From Bacillota bacterium (GTDB taxonomy: Bacteria; Bacillota; Clostridia; DSM-8532), in contig JAEYOK010000043.1 of NCBI GenBank assembly GCA_023411795.1, forward strand, positions 28,347-92,346: a stretch of DNA of 64,000 nt, given 5' to 3'. Within the stretch, counting starts at the first letter, position 1. Each line of letters starts with the position of its first letter. Shown here piece after piece: positions 34,859 through 43,547 of the stretch. The position numbers and the translations under genes are program-made. Under the pieces are notes generated by a model. It was not told the DNA's origin, searched no databases, and saw nothing but the letters and a program-made list of their open reading frames with translations.

Positions 34859-36232
34859 TTATGAATCAAGAAAAAGTCTACCGGCATTTATGGATTCTTT
34901 GACCCTTTCTTTGGACGGTCCTCCGGGCACTTTTCTGTCGTTCACACAAGTTTCAAGGCTGATGGCATCATAGACATCAGCCTCAATCTTTTCCGAAAAG
35001 AATTTAAATTCTTCTATTGATAAATCATCTATGCTAATCTTCTTATCAAGACAATATGCTACCATTTTTCCGATTATCTCATGAGAATCCCTGAAAGCTA
35101 TACCTTTCTTAACAAGGTAATCTGCCATATCGGTAGCATTGGTAAAGCCTATCTTAGCCGAGTTATACATGATGTCTTTTTTGATTTTCATGGTACTTAG
35201 CATCCTTGAAAATATCGGGAGACAAAGTTTAACAGTATCAACAGCGTTAAAAATAGCTTCCTTGTCTTCCTGCATATCTTTGTTATAAGCAAGAGGAAGG
35301 CCCTTCATAACAGTGAGCAAGGTCATAAGGCTCCCGTAAACACGCCCTGTTTTACCCCGCACCAATTCTGCAACATCAGGATTTTTTTTCTGGGGCATTA
35401 TGGATGAACCTGTGCTATAGGCATCATCAAGCTCTATAAAGGAAAATTCACTTGAACACCATAGAATTATCTCTTCACTGAAACGAGATAAATGCATCAT
35501 AATTATGGACAGACAAGATGCCAGTTCAATGGCAAAATCCCTGTCACTAACCCCGTCTAAGCTGTTTTCAGTAATACTTTCGAATCCAAGCTCATTGGCC
35601 ACCATCTGCCTGTTCAGGGGATAGGTTGTCCCGGCTAAGGCCCCTGAACCCAAAGGCATCACATTCATTCTTTCAACACAGTCATTCAAACGTTCTATAT
35701 CGCGCTTGAACATCTGAAAGTATGCCATTTGATGGTGCGCTAGTGTTATGGGTTGAGCCCTTTGAAGATGAGTGTATCCCGGCATAATTGTATTAATATT
35801 CTCTTCAGCAATCTTTATTATAACTTCAAGCAGAGCTTTTAGCATTGCTTGTATTTCATAGATTTCGTCCCTAAGGTACATTCTGATATCCAAGGCTACT
35901 TGATCATTACGACTTCTTCCTGTATGAAGACGTTTTCCCACTTCTCCAATTCTGGATATCAGGATTTTTTCAATATTCATATGAATGTCCTCAGCAGACA
36001 CCTCAAATTCAATTTTACCGTTATCAATATCCTCAAGTATCTCAAAAAGAGTCCTATAAATTAAATCAGCATCAGCTTGAGGAATAATACTGCATTTGCC
36101 AAGCATTTTGGCATGTGCAGCACTTCCTAAAATATCCTGTCTATACATCCTGCTGTCAAAATGTATTGATGAATTAAAATCATCCATTACTTTATCTGTA
36201 TTTTTTGAAAAACGTCCGCCCCAAAGCTTCAT
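34859..36232 (-). CDS. argH: Argininosuccinate lyase
   Basis: 457 residues from ATG 36232 (MKLWGGRFSK, the usual family start; a longer frame from 36277 lacks a ribosome site). It splits argininosuccinate to arginine and fumarate. Signatures are TGRSRNDQVALD, MPGYTHLQRAQPIT and GSSIMPQKKNPDVAELVRG, the flexible catalytic loop. Length is normal. It lies 91 bases downstream of argG on the same strand and is probably co-transcribed from the argG promoter. Confidence 0.98.
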   Translation of the reverse strand: MKLWGGRFSKNTDKVMDDFNSSIHFDSRMYRQDILGSAAHAKMLGKCSIIPQADADLIYRTLFEILEDIDNGKIEFEVSAEDIHMNIEKILISRIGEVGKRLHTGRSRNDQVALDIRMYLRDEIYEIQAMLKALLEVIIKIAEENINTIMPGYTHLQRAQPITLAHHQMAYFQMFKRDIERLNDCVERMNVMPLGSGALAGTTYPLNRQMVANELGFESITENSLDGVSDRDFAIELASCLSIIMMHLSRFSEEIILWCSSEFSFIELDDAYSTGSSIMPQKKNPDVAELVRGKTGRVYGSLMTLLTVMKGLPLAYNKDMQEDKEAIFNAVDTVKLCLPIFSRMLSTMKIKKDIMYNSAKIGFTNATDMADYLVKKGIAFRDSHEIIGKMVAYCLDKKISIDDLSIEEFKFFSEKIEADVYDAISLETCVNDRKVPGGPSKERVKESINAGRLFLDS

Positions 36233-36323
36233 AACAAAACAATTCCTCAATTCTTTATAATAGGGATAAATATACACTGTCAGTCTAATTAAAGGCTGAC
36301 AGTGTATTCTTAATACTTAATAC

Positions 36324-37541
36324 TTAATCCTTAATATTATTGGCTTTCTTCATGTTTGCCTGGACCTTACAAGGTAATCCAAAGAGATTGATAAAGCCTT
36401 CAGCATCTTTTTGATTGTAAACATTATCCTCACCAAAGGTACATAACTCTTCACTGAATAGTGAATAGGGGGATACTGTTCCGGCAGGAGAAATATTACC
36501 TTTATATAGTTTAAGCTTTACTGTTCCGGTTACGTATTTCTGAGTTGAATCCACAAAAGCTGATAATGCCTCACGCAAAGGAGTATACCATTGACCAAAA
36601 TACACAAGTTCTGCAAAGCGCTGAGAAATAAGAGCTTTATAATGGGAAGTATCTCTGTCAAGAGTTATGTTTTCGAGTTCCTGATGTGCAGAATACAAAA
36701 TAGTTCCGCCCGGAGTTTCATAAACGCCTCTGGATTTCATTCCCACAAGACGATTTTCAACAATATCGATTATACCGATACCATTTTCGCCACCCAATTT
36801 ATTCAGGGTTTTCATAAGCTCTATTGGCGGCAGCTTTTCACCATTAACTTTGACCGGAATACCTTGCTCAAAATCAATTTCAACATAGGTAGGCTTATCC
36901 GGAGCTTTTTCAGGTGTTACCGAAAGCTGAAGTAATCTATCATATAATGGTTCGTTGGCCGGGCTTTCAAGCTCCGAACCTTCGTGGCTTAAATGCCAAA
37001 TATTTCTGTCCCTGCTATAATTACTGCTCTTGCTTACCGGAATGGGAATGTCACGAGCTATTGCATAATCGATTTCTTCCTCTCTGGATTTGATATCCCA
37101 GATTCTCCATGGAGCAATAATTTTCAAATGGGGAGCAAGAGCTTTTACAGTGAGCTCAAACCGAACCTGATCGTTTCCTTTTCCTGTAGCTCCGTGACAA
37201 ATAGCAGTAGCGCCTTCCTTTTCAGCAATTTCTACTAATCTCTTTGCAATGATGGGTCTTGCAAAAGAAGTTCCCAATAGATATTTACCTTCATAAACTG
37301 CTCCTGCTTTAAGAGTAGGGTATATAAAATCGGTTATAAATTCTTCGGTAAGGTCTTCTATAAATATTTTGCTTGCACCTGTTTTTATAGCCTTTTCATT
37401 AAGATGATCCAACTCTTCAGCTTGTCCAACATCTGCAGCAACTGCAATTACTTCGGCGTCATAGTTTTCTTTTAGCCAAGGAATTATGATAGAAGTATCC
37501 AGTCCGCCTGAATAAGCGAGTACTATTTTTTCCTTGCTCAT
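36324..37541 (-). CDS. argG: Argininosuccinate synthase
   Basis: 405 residues from ATG 37541 (GGAGAG upstream). The ATP-binding P-loop is VLAYSGGLDTSIIIPWL. GATGKGNDQVRFE and YSRDRNIWHLSHEG bind citrulline and aspartate in this family. It condenses citrulline and aspartate with ATP, the step before ArgH. The promoter upstream overlaps a candidate ARG box, so control by an ArgR/AhrC-type repressor is likely. Repressor and other arg genes are not in the window. Confidence 0.98.
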   Translation of the reverse strand: MSKEKIVLAYSGGLDTSIIIPWLKENYDAEVIAVAADVGQAEELDHLNEKAIKTGASKIFIEDLTEEFITDFIYPTLKAGAVYEGKYLLGTSFARPIIAKRLVEIAEKEGATAICHGATGKGNDQVRFELTVKALAPHLKIIAPWRIWDIKSREEEIDYAIARDIPIPVSKSSNYSRDRNIWHLSHEGSELESPANEPLYDRLLQLSVTPEKAPDKPTYVEIDFEQGIPVKVNGEKLPPIELMKTLNKLGGENGIGIIDIVENRLVGMKSRGVYETPGGTILYSAHQELENITLDRDTSHYKALISQRFAELVYFGQWYTPLREALSAFVDSTQKYVTGTVKLKLYKGNISPAGTVSPYSLFSEELCTFGEDNVYNQKDAEGFINLFGLPCKVQANMKKANNIKD

Positions 37542-37589
37542 TAAAAATCTCTCCAATCTGTGCTAGAATTAATATAGATATTTTTAATA

Positions 37590-37618
37590 ATTATACAATA
37601 CGCTGTATAAATATTCAA
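37590..37618 (-). promoter_or_regulatory. argG promoter with overlapping ARG-box candidate
   Basis: On the minus strand TTGAAT (37613-37618) and a perfect TATAAT (37590-37595) are 17 bases apart. The palindromic TGAATATTTATACA (37604-37617) fits the ArgR/AhrC ARG-box form TGNATNNNNATNCA and covers the -35 hexamer, a position that would let the repressor block RNA polymerase. Confidence 0.7.
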
Positions 37619-37649
37619 TACTTTTTATTATATCTTAGGGAGAGAATAC

Positions 37650-38135
37650 ATGCGAATAATTGGTATAGATCCCGGGTTTGCAATAACGGGCTATGGGATT
37701 GTTGATTACATAGGAAACAAATTTTCTATTGTTGATGTTGGTGTTATTTCAACCGAAGCCGGTCTAGAATTATCGGACAGGCTACTTTCTATAAGTAATG
37801 GTCTGGATATGCTTATTAATAAATATAAACCCGATGCAATGGCTGTAGAGGAGTTGTTTTTTAATACTAATGTAAAAACAGCTATTAAGGTTGGACATGG
37901 AAGGGGAGTGGCCTTACTTTCAGCGGCAAAAGCCGGTATAAAGGTTGCTGAGTATACTCCGCTTCAAGTAAAGCAATCTGTTGTAGGTTACGGAAGAGCT
38001 AAAAAAGAACAAGTTCAGCAAATGGTCAAGATATTACTCAATCTTGAGAAAATTCCTAAGCCCGACGATGCAGCCGATGCTCTTGCAATTGCAATATGCC
38101 ATGCCCACAGCAGCAGCTCCATAAGACGTCTATGA
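37650..38135 (+). CDS. ruvC: Holliday junction resolvase RuvC
   Basis: A 161-residue RNase-H-fold endonuclease that cuts Holliday junctions. Catalytic acidic residues are visible in IIGIDPGFAITGYG (Asp7), AVEELFF (Glu near 68) and PDDAADALAIAICH (Asp near 141 and 144). GGGAGAG precedes the ATG. It is divergent from argG and not next to ruvA or ruvB, which it often precedes. The stop codon is immediately followed by a copy of the palindromic-repeat arm. Confidence 0.97.
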   Translation: MRIIGIDPGFAITGYGIVDYIGNKFSIVDVGVISTEAGLELSDRLLSISNGLDMLINKYKPDAMAVEELFFNTNVKTAIKVGHGRGVALLSAAKAGIKVAEYTPLQVKQSVVGYGRAKKEQVQQMVKILLNLEKIPKPDDAADALAIAICHAHSSSSIRRL

Positions 38136-38166
38136 GTAATGGGGACGGTGCTTTTTACTCATTTTT
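38134..38166 (+). repeat. Single arm of the GGGGACGGTG...TTTACTCATTTT repeat
   Basis: This arm matches both arms of the palindrome at 6170-6251 (GAGTAA, GGGGACGGTG, TTTACTCATTTT) with few changes. It begins within the ruvC stop codon. No matching second arm is seen nearby. Bases 38167-38340 downstream hold no gene; they contain one good hairpin (38261-38287, GTGCCTGT/ACAGGCAC) of unknown role. Confidence 0.7.
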
Positions 38167-38342
38167 TGATTTCTGTAGCCCATCCTTAGTGCTGCTCTAC
38201 TTAGATTTGTTCCCGTTAGGTTAGGCGGACCCCAAGGTTCTCCTTACAGCTAAACGTATTAGTGCCTGTGATTAACTCTACAGGCACCTCAATGGTTATA
38301 GATTAAAATAATCTTTACTTTACTTTAATAAAAATGAGCATG

Positions 38343-38373
38343 AAAAAAGCCGGTTCTCTGGCTTGAACCGGCT
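38343..38373 (-). terminator. Terminator of tRNA-Gln
   Basis: Read on the minus strand, AGCCGGTTC/GAACCGGCT (38365-38373, 38348-38356) with an 8-nt loop is followed by T6, just downstream of the tRNA. Confidence 0.88.
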
Positions 38374-38378
38374 ATGAA

Positions 38379-38452
38379 TGGCTGCGGATTAAGGATTTGA
38401 ACCCTAACAAACTGAGCCAGAGTCAGTCGTGCTACCGTTACACCAATCCGCA
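38379..38452 (-). tRNA. tRNA-Gln (anticodon CUG), CCA encoded
   Basis: A 74-nt cloverleaf on the minus strand. The acceptor stem is TGCGGAT/ATCCGCA (7 bp). The D arm is GTGT...GCAC, the anticodon stem ACTGA/TCAGT encloses loop CTCTGGC giving anticodon CUG, and the T loop is TTCAAAT with one G-U in its stem. The encoded 3' end is G-CCA. It reads CAG codons. It is a lone tRNA with its own terminator. Confidence 0.95.
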
Positions 38453-38520
38453 ATGAAGAACTTTACGTTCCGAATTCTTATTATAATATGATTGCAAGAT
38501 GATTTCAAGCCTTATTTTTA

Positions 38521-38565
38521 TTTTTTTAGTTAAAGTGAGTTTAGGGAACTAACCCCAAACCCACT
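38521..38565 (-). terminator. Terminator of ilvE
   Basis: On the minus strand AGTGGGTTTGGGG pairs with CCCTAAACTCACT (two G-U pairs), then TTAAC and a T-run. The plus-strand version has A-C mismatches, so it works in the ilvE direction. Confidence 0.75.
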
Positions 38566-38575
38566 TAACTCATTA

Positions 38576-39637
38576 TTATACTTTTACAATCCAGTTGAAT
38601 GGGTCGGGAATTTTTGTATATTGAATAGCTGTCAAATTATCATAAAGTTTTTGTGAAAGCTCTCCAATTTTACCACCGCTTAAGGATAATTTCTTATCAT
38701 TCCAGAAAAGTTCTCCAATAGGGGAGATTACAGCGGCGGTTCCGGTTCCGAATGCTTCTTTCAGTAGCCCCTTTTCACTTGCCTCATAGATTTCATCCAT
38801 AGATATTTTTAGTTCAGAAACTTTCAGTCCCCAATGGCGTAGCAGTTCAATACATGATTTTCTTGTTATACCAGGAAGAATACTGCCATTGAGCTCAGGA
38901 GTTACAACTTCATCTCCAATAACAAAGAACACGTTCATCGTGCCAACTTCTTCAACATATTTTTTCTCTATACCATCAAGCCAAAGAACCTGTGAATATC
39001 CCTTTTTCTTAGCAACTTCTTGAGCCTTTAAGCTGGCTGCATAATTAGCACTTGCCTTAGCTTGGCCAAGGCCACCAATTACGGCACGGACATAATTGGT
39101 TTCAACATATATTTTAACCGGATTTAGACCTTCTTTATAATAAGCACCAACAGGACCGGTAATAATGATAAATTGATAAGTATTAGAAGGACGAACTCCA
39201 ATAAACGGGTCTGTAGCAATTATGAATGGACGAACATATAAGGATGTTCCTTCGTTGTTAGGTACCCAATCAATGTCGATATTAATAAGCTTTTTTAATG
39301 CACCGACAGCAAATTCTTCGTCAATTCTGGGTATACATAACCTGTCACATGATTGATTCAGGCGCTTCATATTCTCATCTGGTCTAAACAGAACCACCTG
39401 TCCATTTTCGGTCCTATATGCCTTAAGGCCTTCAAAAATACTCTGGCCATAATGAAATACCATCAAAGATGGTTCATAGGGAATAGGGCCATATGGTACG
39501 ATTCTGGCATCATGCCATCCTTTGCCTTCTGTATAGTCCAAAATAAACATATGATCAGAAAAGTAATTTCCAAAACCAAGATTGTTGAAATCCGGCTTTG
39601 ATTTTTGATTTTTGGTTAATTCAACTCTTATTTCCAT
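38576..39637 (-). CDS. ilvE: Branched-chain amino acid aminotransferase
   Basis: A 353-residue PLP enzyme of fold type IV that interconverts Leu, Ile and Val with their keto acids. The PLP-lysine region is GGLGQAKASANYAASLKAQ. Also seen are FHYGQSIFEGLKAYR and EEVGTMNVFFVIGD, and GSILPGITRKSCIELL. The length (about 350) and motifs are those of the longer class II BCAT. AAAGGAG precedes the ATG. It is a single gene with its own terminator. Confidence 0.95.
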   Translation of the reverse strand: MEIRVELTKNQKSKPDFNNLGFGNYFSDHMFILDYTEGKGWHDARIVPYGPIPYEPSLMVFHYGQSIFEGLKAYRTENGQVVLFRPDENMKRLNQSCDRLCIPRIDEEFAVGALKKLINIDIDWVPNNEGTSLYVRPFIIATDPFIGVRPSNTYQFIIITGPVGAYYKEGLNPVKIYVETNYVRAVIGGLGQAKASANYAASLKAQEVAKKKGYSQVLWLDGIEKKYVEEVGTMNVFFVIGDEVVTPELNGSILPGITRKSCIELLRHWGLKVSELKISMDEIYEASEKGLLKEAFGTGTAAVISPIGELFWNDKKLSLSGGKIGELSQKLYDNLTAIQYTKIPDPFNWIVKV

Positions 39638-39875
39638 AATTGATACACTCCTTTGATAAAATAGTTTACACCATTGTTAAAAAAAAATCTATAACTTTAA
39701 AGCCTCAAGCAACTTAATATGGAGATAAATATGCATCTAAATATGTTTTTACCGGTAAGCAAAGAAGCCTTTCACCGCATATGTTAGATTAGAAACTTTT
39801 AAACCTTCTTATGTTCAATTAATATGAATTCTATGCATATTTGGCAGACTTTATAGAAGGGAATGATTATAGAAC

Positions 39876-41156
39876 ATGGATATTCATGTAGTAAAACCGG
39901 GCGAGAGTGTCTATACAATTGCAAACCAATACGGTGTGTCATGGCAGAAAGTTGTATCTGACAACGAGCTTCAAAATCCAAATCAACTGGTAATAGGTCA
40001 AACCTTGGTCATTCTTGAAGGCAACAGGCAGCATGTCGTACGAAGGGGAGAGTCTCTCTACATTATAGCTATGGAATATCAAGTACGAATAAGCGATATA
40101 TTGAGAGCAAATCCACAGATAACAGATCCTTCCAGGCTTACAATAGGGCAGGTAATTAACATACCGCAAAAAAATATCAAATTTGGTCCTATTCAAGTTA
40201 ACGGTTATGCTTTTCCAAACATAAGTATGGATGTATTAAGGAAGACTCTGCCTTATCTAACATACCTGAGTATTTTTAGTTATCATGTTAATAGCGACGG
40301 AAGCCTTGATCCAATAGAAGATACACAACTTATTCAAGCTGCCCGTGCAGCCAGGGTAGCCCCTTTAATGGTTATAACAAATTTAGGTGAAGAAGGCGGC
40401 TTTGACAGTGATTTAGCAAGTACTATTCTTAACAACAATGCTTTACAGGAAACACTTATTAATAATGTAATAAGAGTGCTGGAAGAAAAAAATTACAGTG
40501 GTTTGGATATTGACTTTGAATATATTAAGCCCGAAGACAGAGAAAGCTATAATAACTTTTTAAGAAAGGTGGTTGCAAGGTTACGCCCTATGGGTTACAG
40601 TATCACTACAGCTCTTGCCCCAAAAATAGCGGCAGATCAAGAAGGTATATTGTATGAAGCACATGATTACCCAGTTCATGGAGCTCTTGTCGATCACGTT
40701 ATTATCATGACTTACGAATGGGGATATACATATAGTCCTCCCAGGGCCGTCGCACCAATTAATGAAGTTCGTAAGGTTCTTAATTATGCGGTTACCGCTA
40801 TACCACGCGAAAAAATATTCATGGGAATCCCCAATTACGGTTATAACTGGACTTTACCTTTTGAAGAAGGTACTGCGGCACAATCAATATCCAATGTAGG
40901 TGCAGTTGATTTAGCATATCAGGTAGGTGCAAATATAAACTACGATCCCATAGCACAAGCTCCTTACTTCAGATATTATGATGAAAACGGGAGAGAGCAC
41001 GAGGTTTGGTTTGAAGATGCCAGAAGCATCCTTGCAAAGCTTACCTTAGCAAACGAATTCAGGGTTGGTGGAGTCAGTTATTGGACTATTAATAGCTACT
41101 TCCCACAGAATTGGTTAGTTTTGAACTCGGTATATGATATTCAGAAGGTATTGTAA
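39876..41156 (+). CDS. LysM-GH18 protein, spore peptidoglycan hydrolase (YaaH/SleL-like)
   Basis: 426 residues without a signal peptide. Two LysM domains (VVKPGESVYTIANQYGVSWQ at 4 and VVRRGESLYIIAMEYQVRI at 52) bind peptidoglycan. A GH18 domain follows (about 105-426) with the catalytic motif YSGLDIDFEYI near residue 209. LysM pair plus GH18 without secretion signal is the plan of spore cortex-lytic or coat enzymes such as SleL/YaaH, loaded from the mother cell. It is a single gene with a terminator, which suggests the organism forms spores. Confidence 0.9.
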   Translation: MDIHVVKPGESVYTIANQYGVSWQKVVSDNELQNPNQLVIGQTLVILEGNRQHVVRRGESLYIIAMEYQVRISDILRANPQITDPSRLTIGQVINIPQKNIKFGPIQVNGYAFPNISMDVLRKTLPYLTYLSIFSYHVNSDGSLDPIEDTQLIQAARAARVAPLMVITNLGEEGGFDSDLASTILNNNALQETLINNVIRVLEEKNYSGLDIDFEYIKPEDRESYNNFLRKVVARLRPMGYSITTALAPKIAADQEGILYEAHDYPVHGALVDHVIIMTYEWGYTYSPPRAVAPINEVRKVLNYAVTAIPREKIFMGIPNYGYNWTLPFEEGTAAQSISNVGAVDLAYQVGANINYDPIAQAPYFRYYDENGREHEVWFEDARSILAKLTLANEFRVGGVSYWTINSYFPQNWLVLNSVYDIQKVL

Positions 41157-41190
41157 TTAATCTTAATGTAAATAATGGAAATTATTTTAA

Positions 41191-41231
41191 AACATAAACA
41201 GATGTAATATAGCATTTGTTTATGTTTTTTA
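41191..41231 (+). terminator. Terminator after LysM-GH18 gene
   Basis: AACATAAACA/TGTTTATGTT (41191-41200, 41217-41226) is followed by TTTTATC. Confidence 0.85.
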
Positions 41232-41354
41232 TCTATAAAATTGGCGAAACTTTCATAAAAGCAAAAATTCTTTTTAATTATTTACAAGAAGTTCACATTT
41301 TTAATGCTTTTGTAGTGTATAATTGAAACATTAAAATACATGGAGCGTGTTAAA

Positions 41355-42494
41355 ATGATTAAATCAAAAACAATACTAAGCCTTTTTTTAGTGATTGCTC
41401 TTACTTTTAGTGTGTTAACCGGTTGTGGAAAAGCCATTACGCCAGAAGCCTCTGACACCCCTGGGACCCCTTCATCTAATACTCCTTCAACTGTAGGGTT
41501 TAACTTTAGTGATGGCCTTGATGCTAACGGTTTTTGGAATAATATTAAAGCAAAAGACTACGTAGAACTTGCAAAGTATTCAGGAATATCAATACCAACC
41601 GATATTCATACAGTAACAGATGAGTCCGTACAAACACAAGTAGATGAATTATTATCCCAGTATCCTACTAAAAATCAAATCACTGATCGCGCCGTCAAAG
41701 ATGGAGATACAGTCAATATTGATTATGTCGGCAGTATTGATAGTGTACCGTTTGACGGGGGTAACACAAATGGTTTAGGGACAGAGGTTACTATTGGTGT
41801 TACAAACTATATTGATGACTTTCTAGAACAGCTTATCGGACATAATCCCGGCGAGTCATTTGATGTAAACGTGACTTTCCCGGAAGATTATGGAGTTGAG
41901 AATCTAAATGGAAAGGATGCTGTTTTTACCGTAACAATAAACCATATCGTCGAATCAGTAAAATCCGAATTAACCGATAAATTTGTTGCAGATAATTTTT
42001 CAGCAACCTATGGATGGAATAACATTTCCGAAATGAAGACTTTTATCAGGGATTATACTAGGAACCAAGCTATAACAGAATATATACAGAAATACCTTAC
42101 TGATAATTCAACGATAAAATCGATTCCTGATAGCATTATAAAATATAATGAAGATGCATTAGTTCAGAGCATTCAAAGCTATGCTGATTCATATAGCATG
42201 GAATTAAATGATTATCTGAGTACATTTGAAGGTGTAGCAAATAAGGAAGAATTACTCAGCTCATATAAAGAACTGAATACTAATTCCGCTAAACTATATC
42301 TAATCGTACAGGCAGTAGCCGAAGATGCTAAAATAACTGTATCGGATAATGATGTTTTGGAGTATTTTAAAGAGAACATGGGAACTGATGATTATTCTTC
42401 TTACGAAGATTATTTTGGAATGCCTTATCTTAAACTGATTGTTCTTAACCAGGCAGTTTTGGATTATTTACAAGATAATGCTGTTTTAGAATAA
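41355..42494 (+). CDS. FKBP / trigger-factor-like lipoprotein
   Basis: 379 residues from ATG 41355 (GGAGCG upstream). A lipoprotein signal ends LTGCGK. After a short low-complexity linker comes an FKBP-type prolyl isomerase domain (VKDGDTVNIDYVGSIDSVPF, then GKDAVFTVTINHI). The C-terminal 170 residues resemble the trigger-factor C-terminal chaperone domain (NQAITEYIQKYLTD, SIPDSIIKYNEDAL). The ribosome-binding domain of cytosolic trigger factor is absent and a lipid anchor takes its place. It probably helps fold exported proteins. Confidence 0.87.
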   Translation: MIKSKTILSLFLVIALTFSVLTGCGKAITPEASDTPGTPSSNTPSTVGFNFSDGLDANGFWNNIKAKDYVELAKYSGISIPTDIHTVTDESVQTQVDELLSQYPTKNQITDRAVKDGDTVNIDYVGSIDSVPFDGGNTNGLGTEVTIGVTNYIDDFLEQLIGHNPGESFDVNVTFPEDYGVENLNGKDAVFTVTINHIVESVKSELTDKFVADNFSATYGWNNISEMKTFIRDYTRNQAITEYIQKYLTDNSTIKSIPDSIIKYNEDALVQSIQSYADSYSMELNDYLSTFEGVANKEELLSSYKELNTNSAKLYLIVQAVAEDAKITVSDNDVLEYFKENMGTDDYSSYEDYFGMPYLKLIVLNQAVLDYLQDNAVLE

Positions 42495-42516
42495 TATTTT
42501 TGATGATATGAATATG

Positions 42517-42550
42517 AAAATGGCAGAAGCAATTTGCTCTGCCATTTTTT
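42517..42550. terminator. Bidirectional terminator, FKBP lipoprotein / DUF2087 regulator
   Basis: AAAATGGCAGA/TCTGCCATTTT (42517-42527, 42538-42548) with a 10-nt loop is followed by T residues and lies between convergent genes. Confidence 0.88.
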
Positions 42551-42593
42551 GACCGTTTTTAACTCTCATTAAAATCCTTTCTCTTATAATCAT

Positions 42594-43361
42594 TCATTTT
42601 AGCCAATACTCCTTACAGTCTTTTGTTCTTTCCATATAACCATATTCTATAAGATAACGCCTTATTGTCGCATAGTCTTCATAGATTTCTTTAATAATAG
42701 AGTTTACCTCTTTTTCAGTATAAACTTTACCATGTTCAAACTGTGATGCTATTTTTCTTAATATAACAATTTTCTTTTTCTCTTTTGGAGAAAATATTTT
42801 TAATTTTAGAGGTTGTAAAGATTTAAATACGGAAGCTAATATCTTATCTTCTTCCGATTTGGTAATTAAATATCTATCATCAATCATTTTTGCTCCTTCA
42901 TGAATACTAATTAATTCATTTTCAATATTTTTTACTTTCTTTTCAGATGCTGACTTCTCCACAATTTCAAATATGGCAAGGTATAACTTTGCTTGTTTTG
43001 CTTTTTCTCTGAAAACAAATCGCTGATGTCTAATGGTTGCTGGAGCTACACCGGTTTTCTTAGCAATTTCATTATCTGACAAACCATTATAAATCAGGGA
43101 GAGCAGTTCCTTTTGATTTTCAGTAATCCCTGTAAATTTCTTATCATTTGAAGTCAATATTTCAAACATATTGCCATGTTCTTTCTCAACATGAATCCCG
43201 ATAGCCTTTGATGCCTCGAAAAACCTTCCATCATAAGAAAACATTTCTCCAACTTCAAATTCCTTGCCACAAGTAAGACAAGTATATACATTTGTGCCCG
43301 GATTAAATGAGTATCCGTTTTTAACCTCATCCAGTGACATTTGTAAAATCTTATCAATCAC
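42594..43361 (-). CDS. LuxR-type HTH regulator with C-terminal DUF2087
   Basis: 255 residues from GTG 43361. The N-terminal part holds a CLTCGKEF zinc-finger-like pair and a histidine at HVEKEHG. A LuxR-like helix-turn-helix follows (ITENQKELLSLIYNGLSDNE to TIRHQRF). The C-terminal about 75 residues (FSPKEKKKIVILRKIASQFE, then IYEDYATIRRYLIEYGY) match DUF2087, a DNA-binding-like domain often fused to regulators. A palindrome between its promoter and start suggests autoregulation. The target is unknown. Confidence 0.82.
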   Translation of the reverse strand: MIDKILQMSLDEVKNGYSFNPGTNVYTCLTCGKEFEVGEMFSYDGRFFEASKAIGIHVEKEHGNMFEILTSNDKKFTGITENQKELLSLIYNGLSDNEIAKKTGVAPATIRHQRFVFREKAKQAKLYLAIFEIVEKSASEKKVKNIENELISIHEGAKMIDDRYLITKSEEDKILASVFKSLQPLKLKIFSPKEKKKIVILRKIASQFEHGKVYTEKEVNSIIKEIYEDYATIRRYLIEYGYMERTKDCKEYWLK

Positions 43362-43382
43362 AATAATACACCTAACCTTTAT

Positions 43383-43405
43383 ATGTTTATTAATTTCATA
43401 AACAT
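43383..43405. promoter_or_regulatory. Inverted repeat upstream of DUF2087 regulator, operator candidate
   Basis: ATGTTTAT and ATAAACAT (8-bp arms, 7-nt spacer) lie 22-44 bases before the GTG start. Minus-strand TATAAT-like sequence is just upstream (43405-43420), so a bound protein would sit at or after the transcription start. Confidence 0.5.
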
Positions 43406-43496
43406 TATATCATATTATATAAGTTTGGCAATATTAATATGAAGAAATACAGTTTAAATTCTTTAGAATTTACTTATCGAAGTTTTTCAAGATATA

Positions 43497-43532
43497 ACAA
43501 GGCGGTAACTTCAGAAAGAAGCACCGCCTTGT
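43497..43532 (-). terminator. Strong hairpin ending the ECF sigma operon
   Basis: ACAAGGCGGT/ACCGCCTTGT (10 perfect pairs, 43497-43506 and 43523-43532) lies 16 bases after the 39-residue gene. There is no clean T-run, so efficiency is uncertain. Confidence 0.6.
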
Positions 43533-43547
43533 AATCTGGTAATCAAA

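Noticed and set aside
38167..38340. Functional SRP (4.5S/scRNA) RNA gene on the minus strand
   Set aside because: Scattered words match, but the invariant apical loop with the GGAA tetraloop (GTCCGGAAGGAAGCAG) is absent, so it cannot be called a working SRP RNA.
39638..39875. T-box leader upstream of ilvE
   Set aside because: No TGGNACCGCG-like antiterminator sequence or terminator was found on the minus strand.
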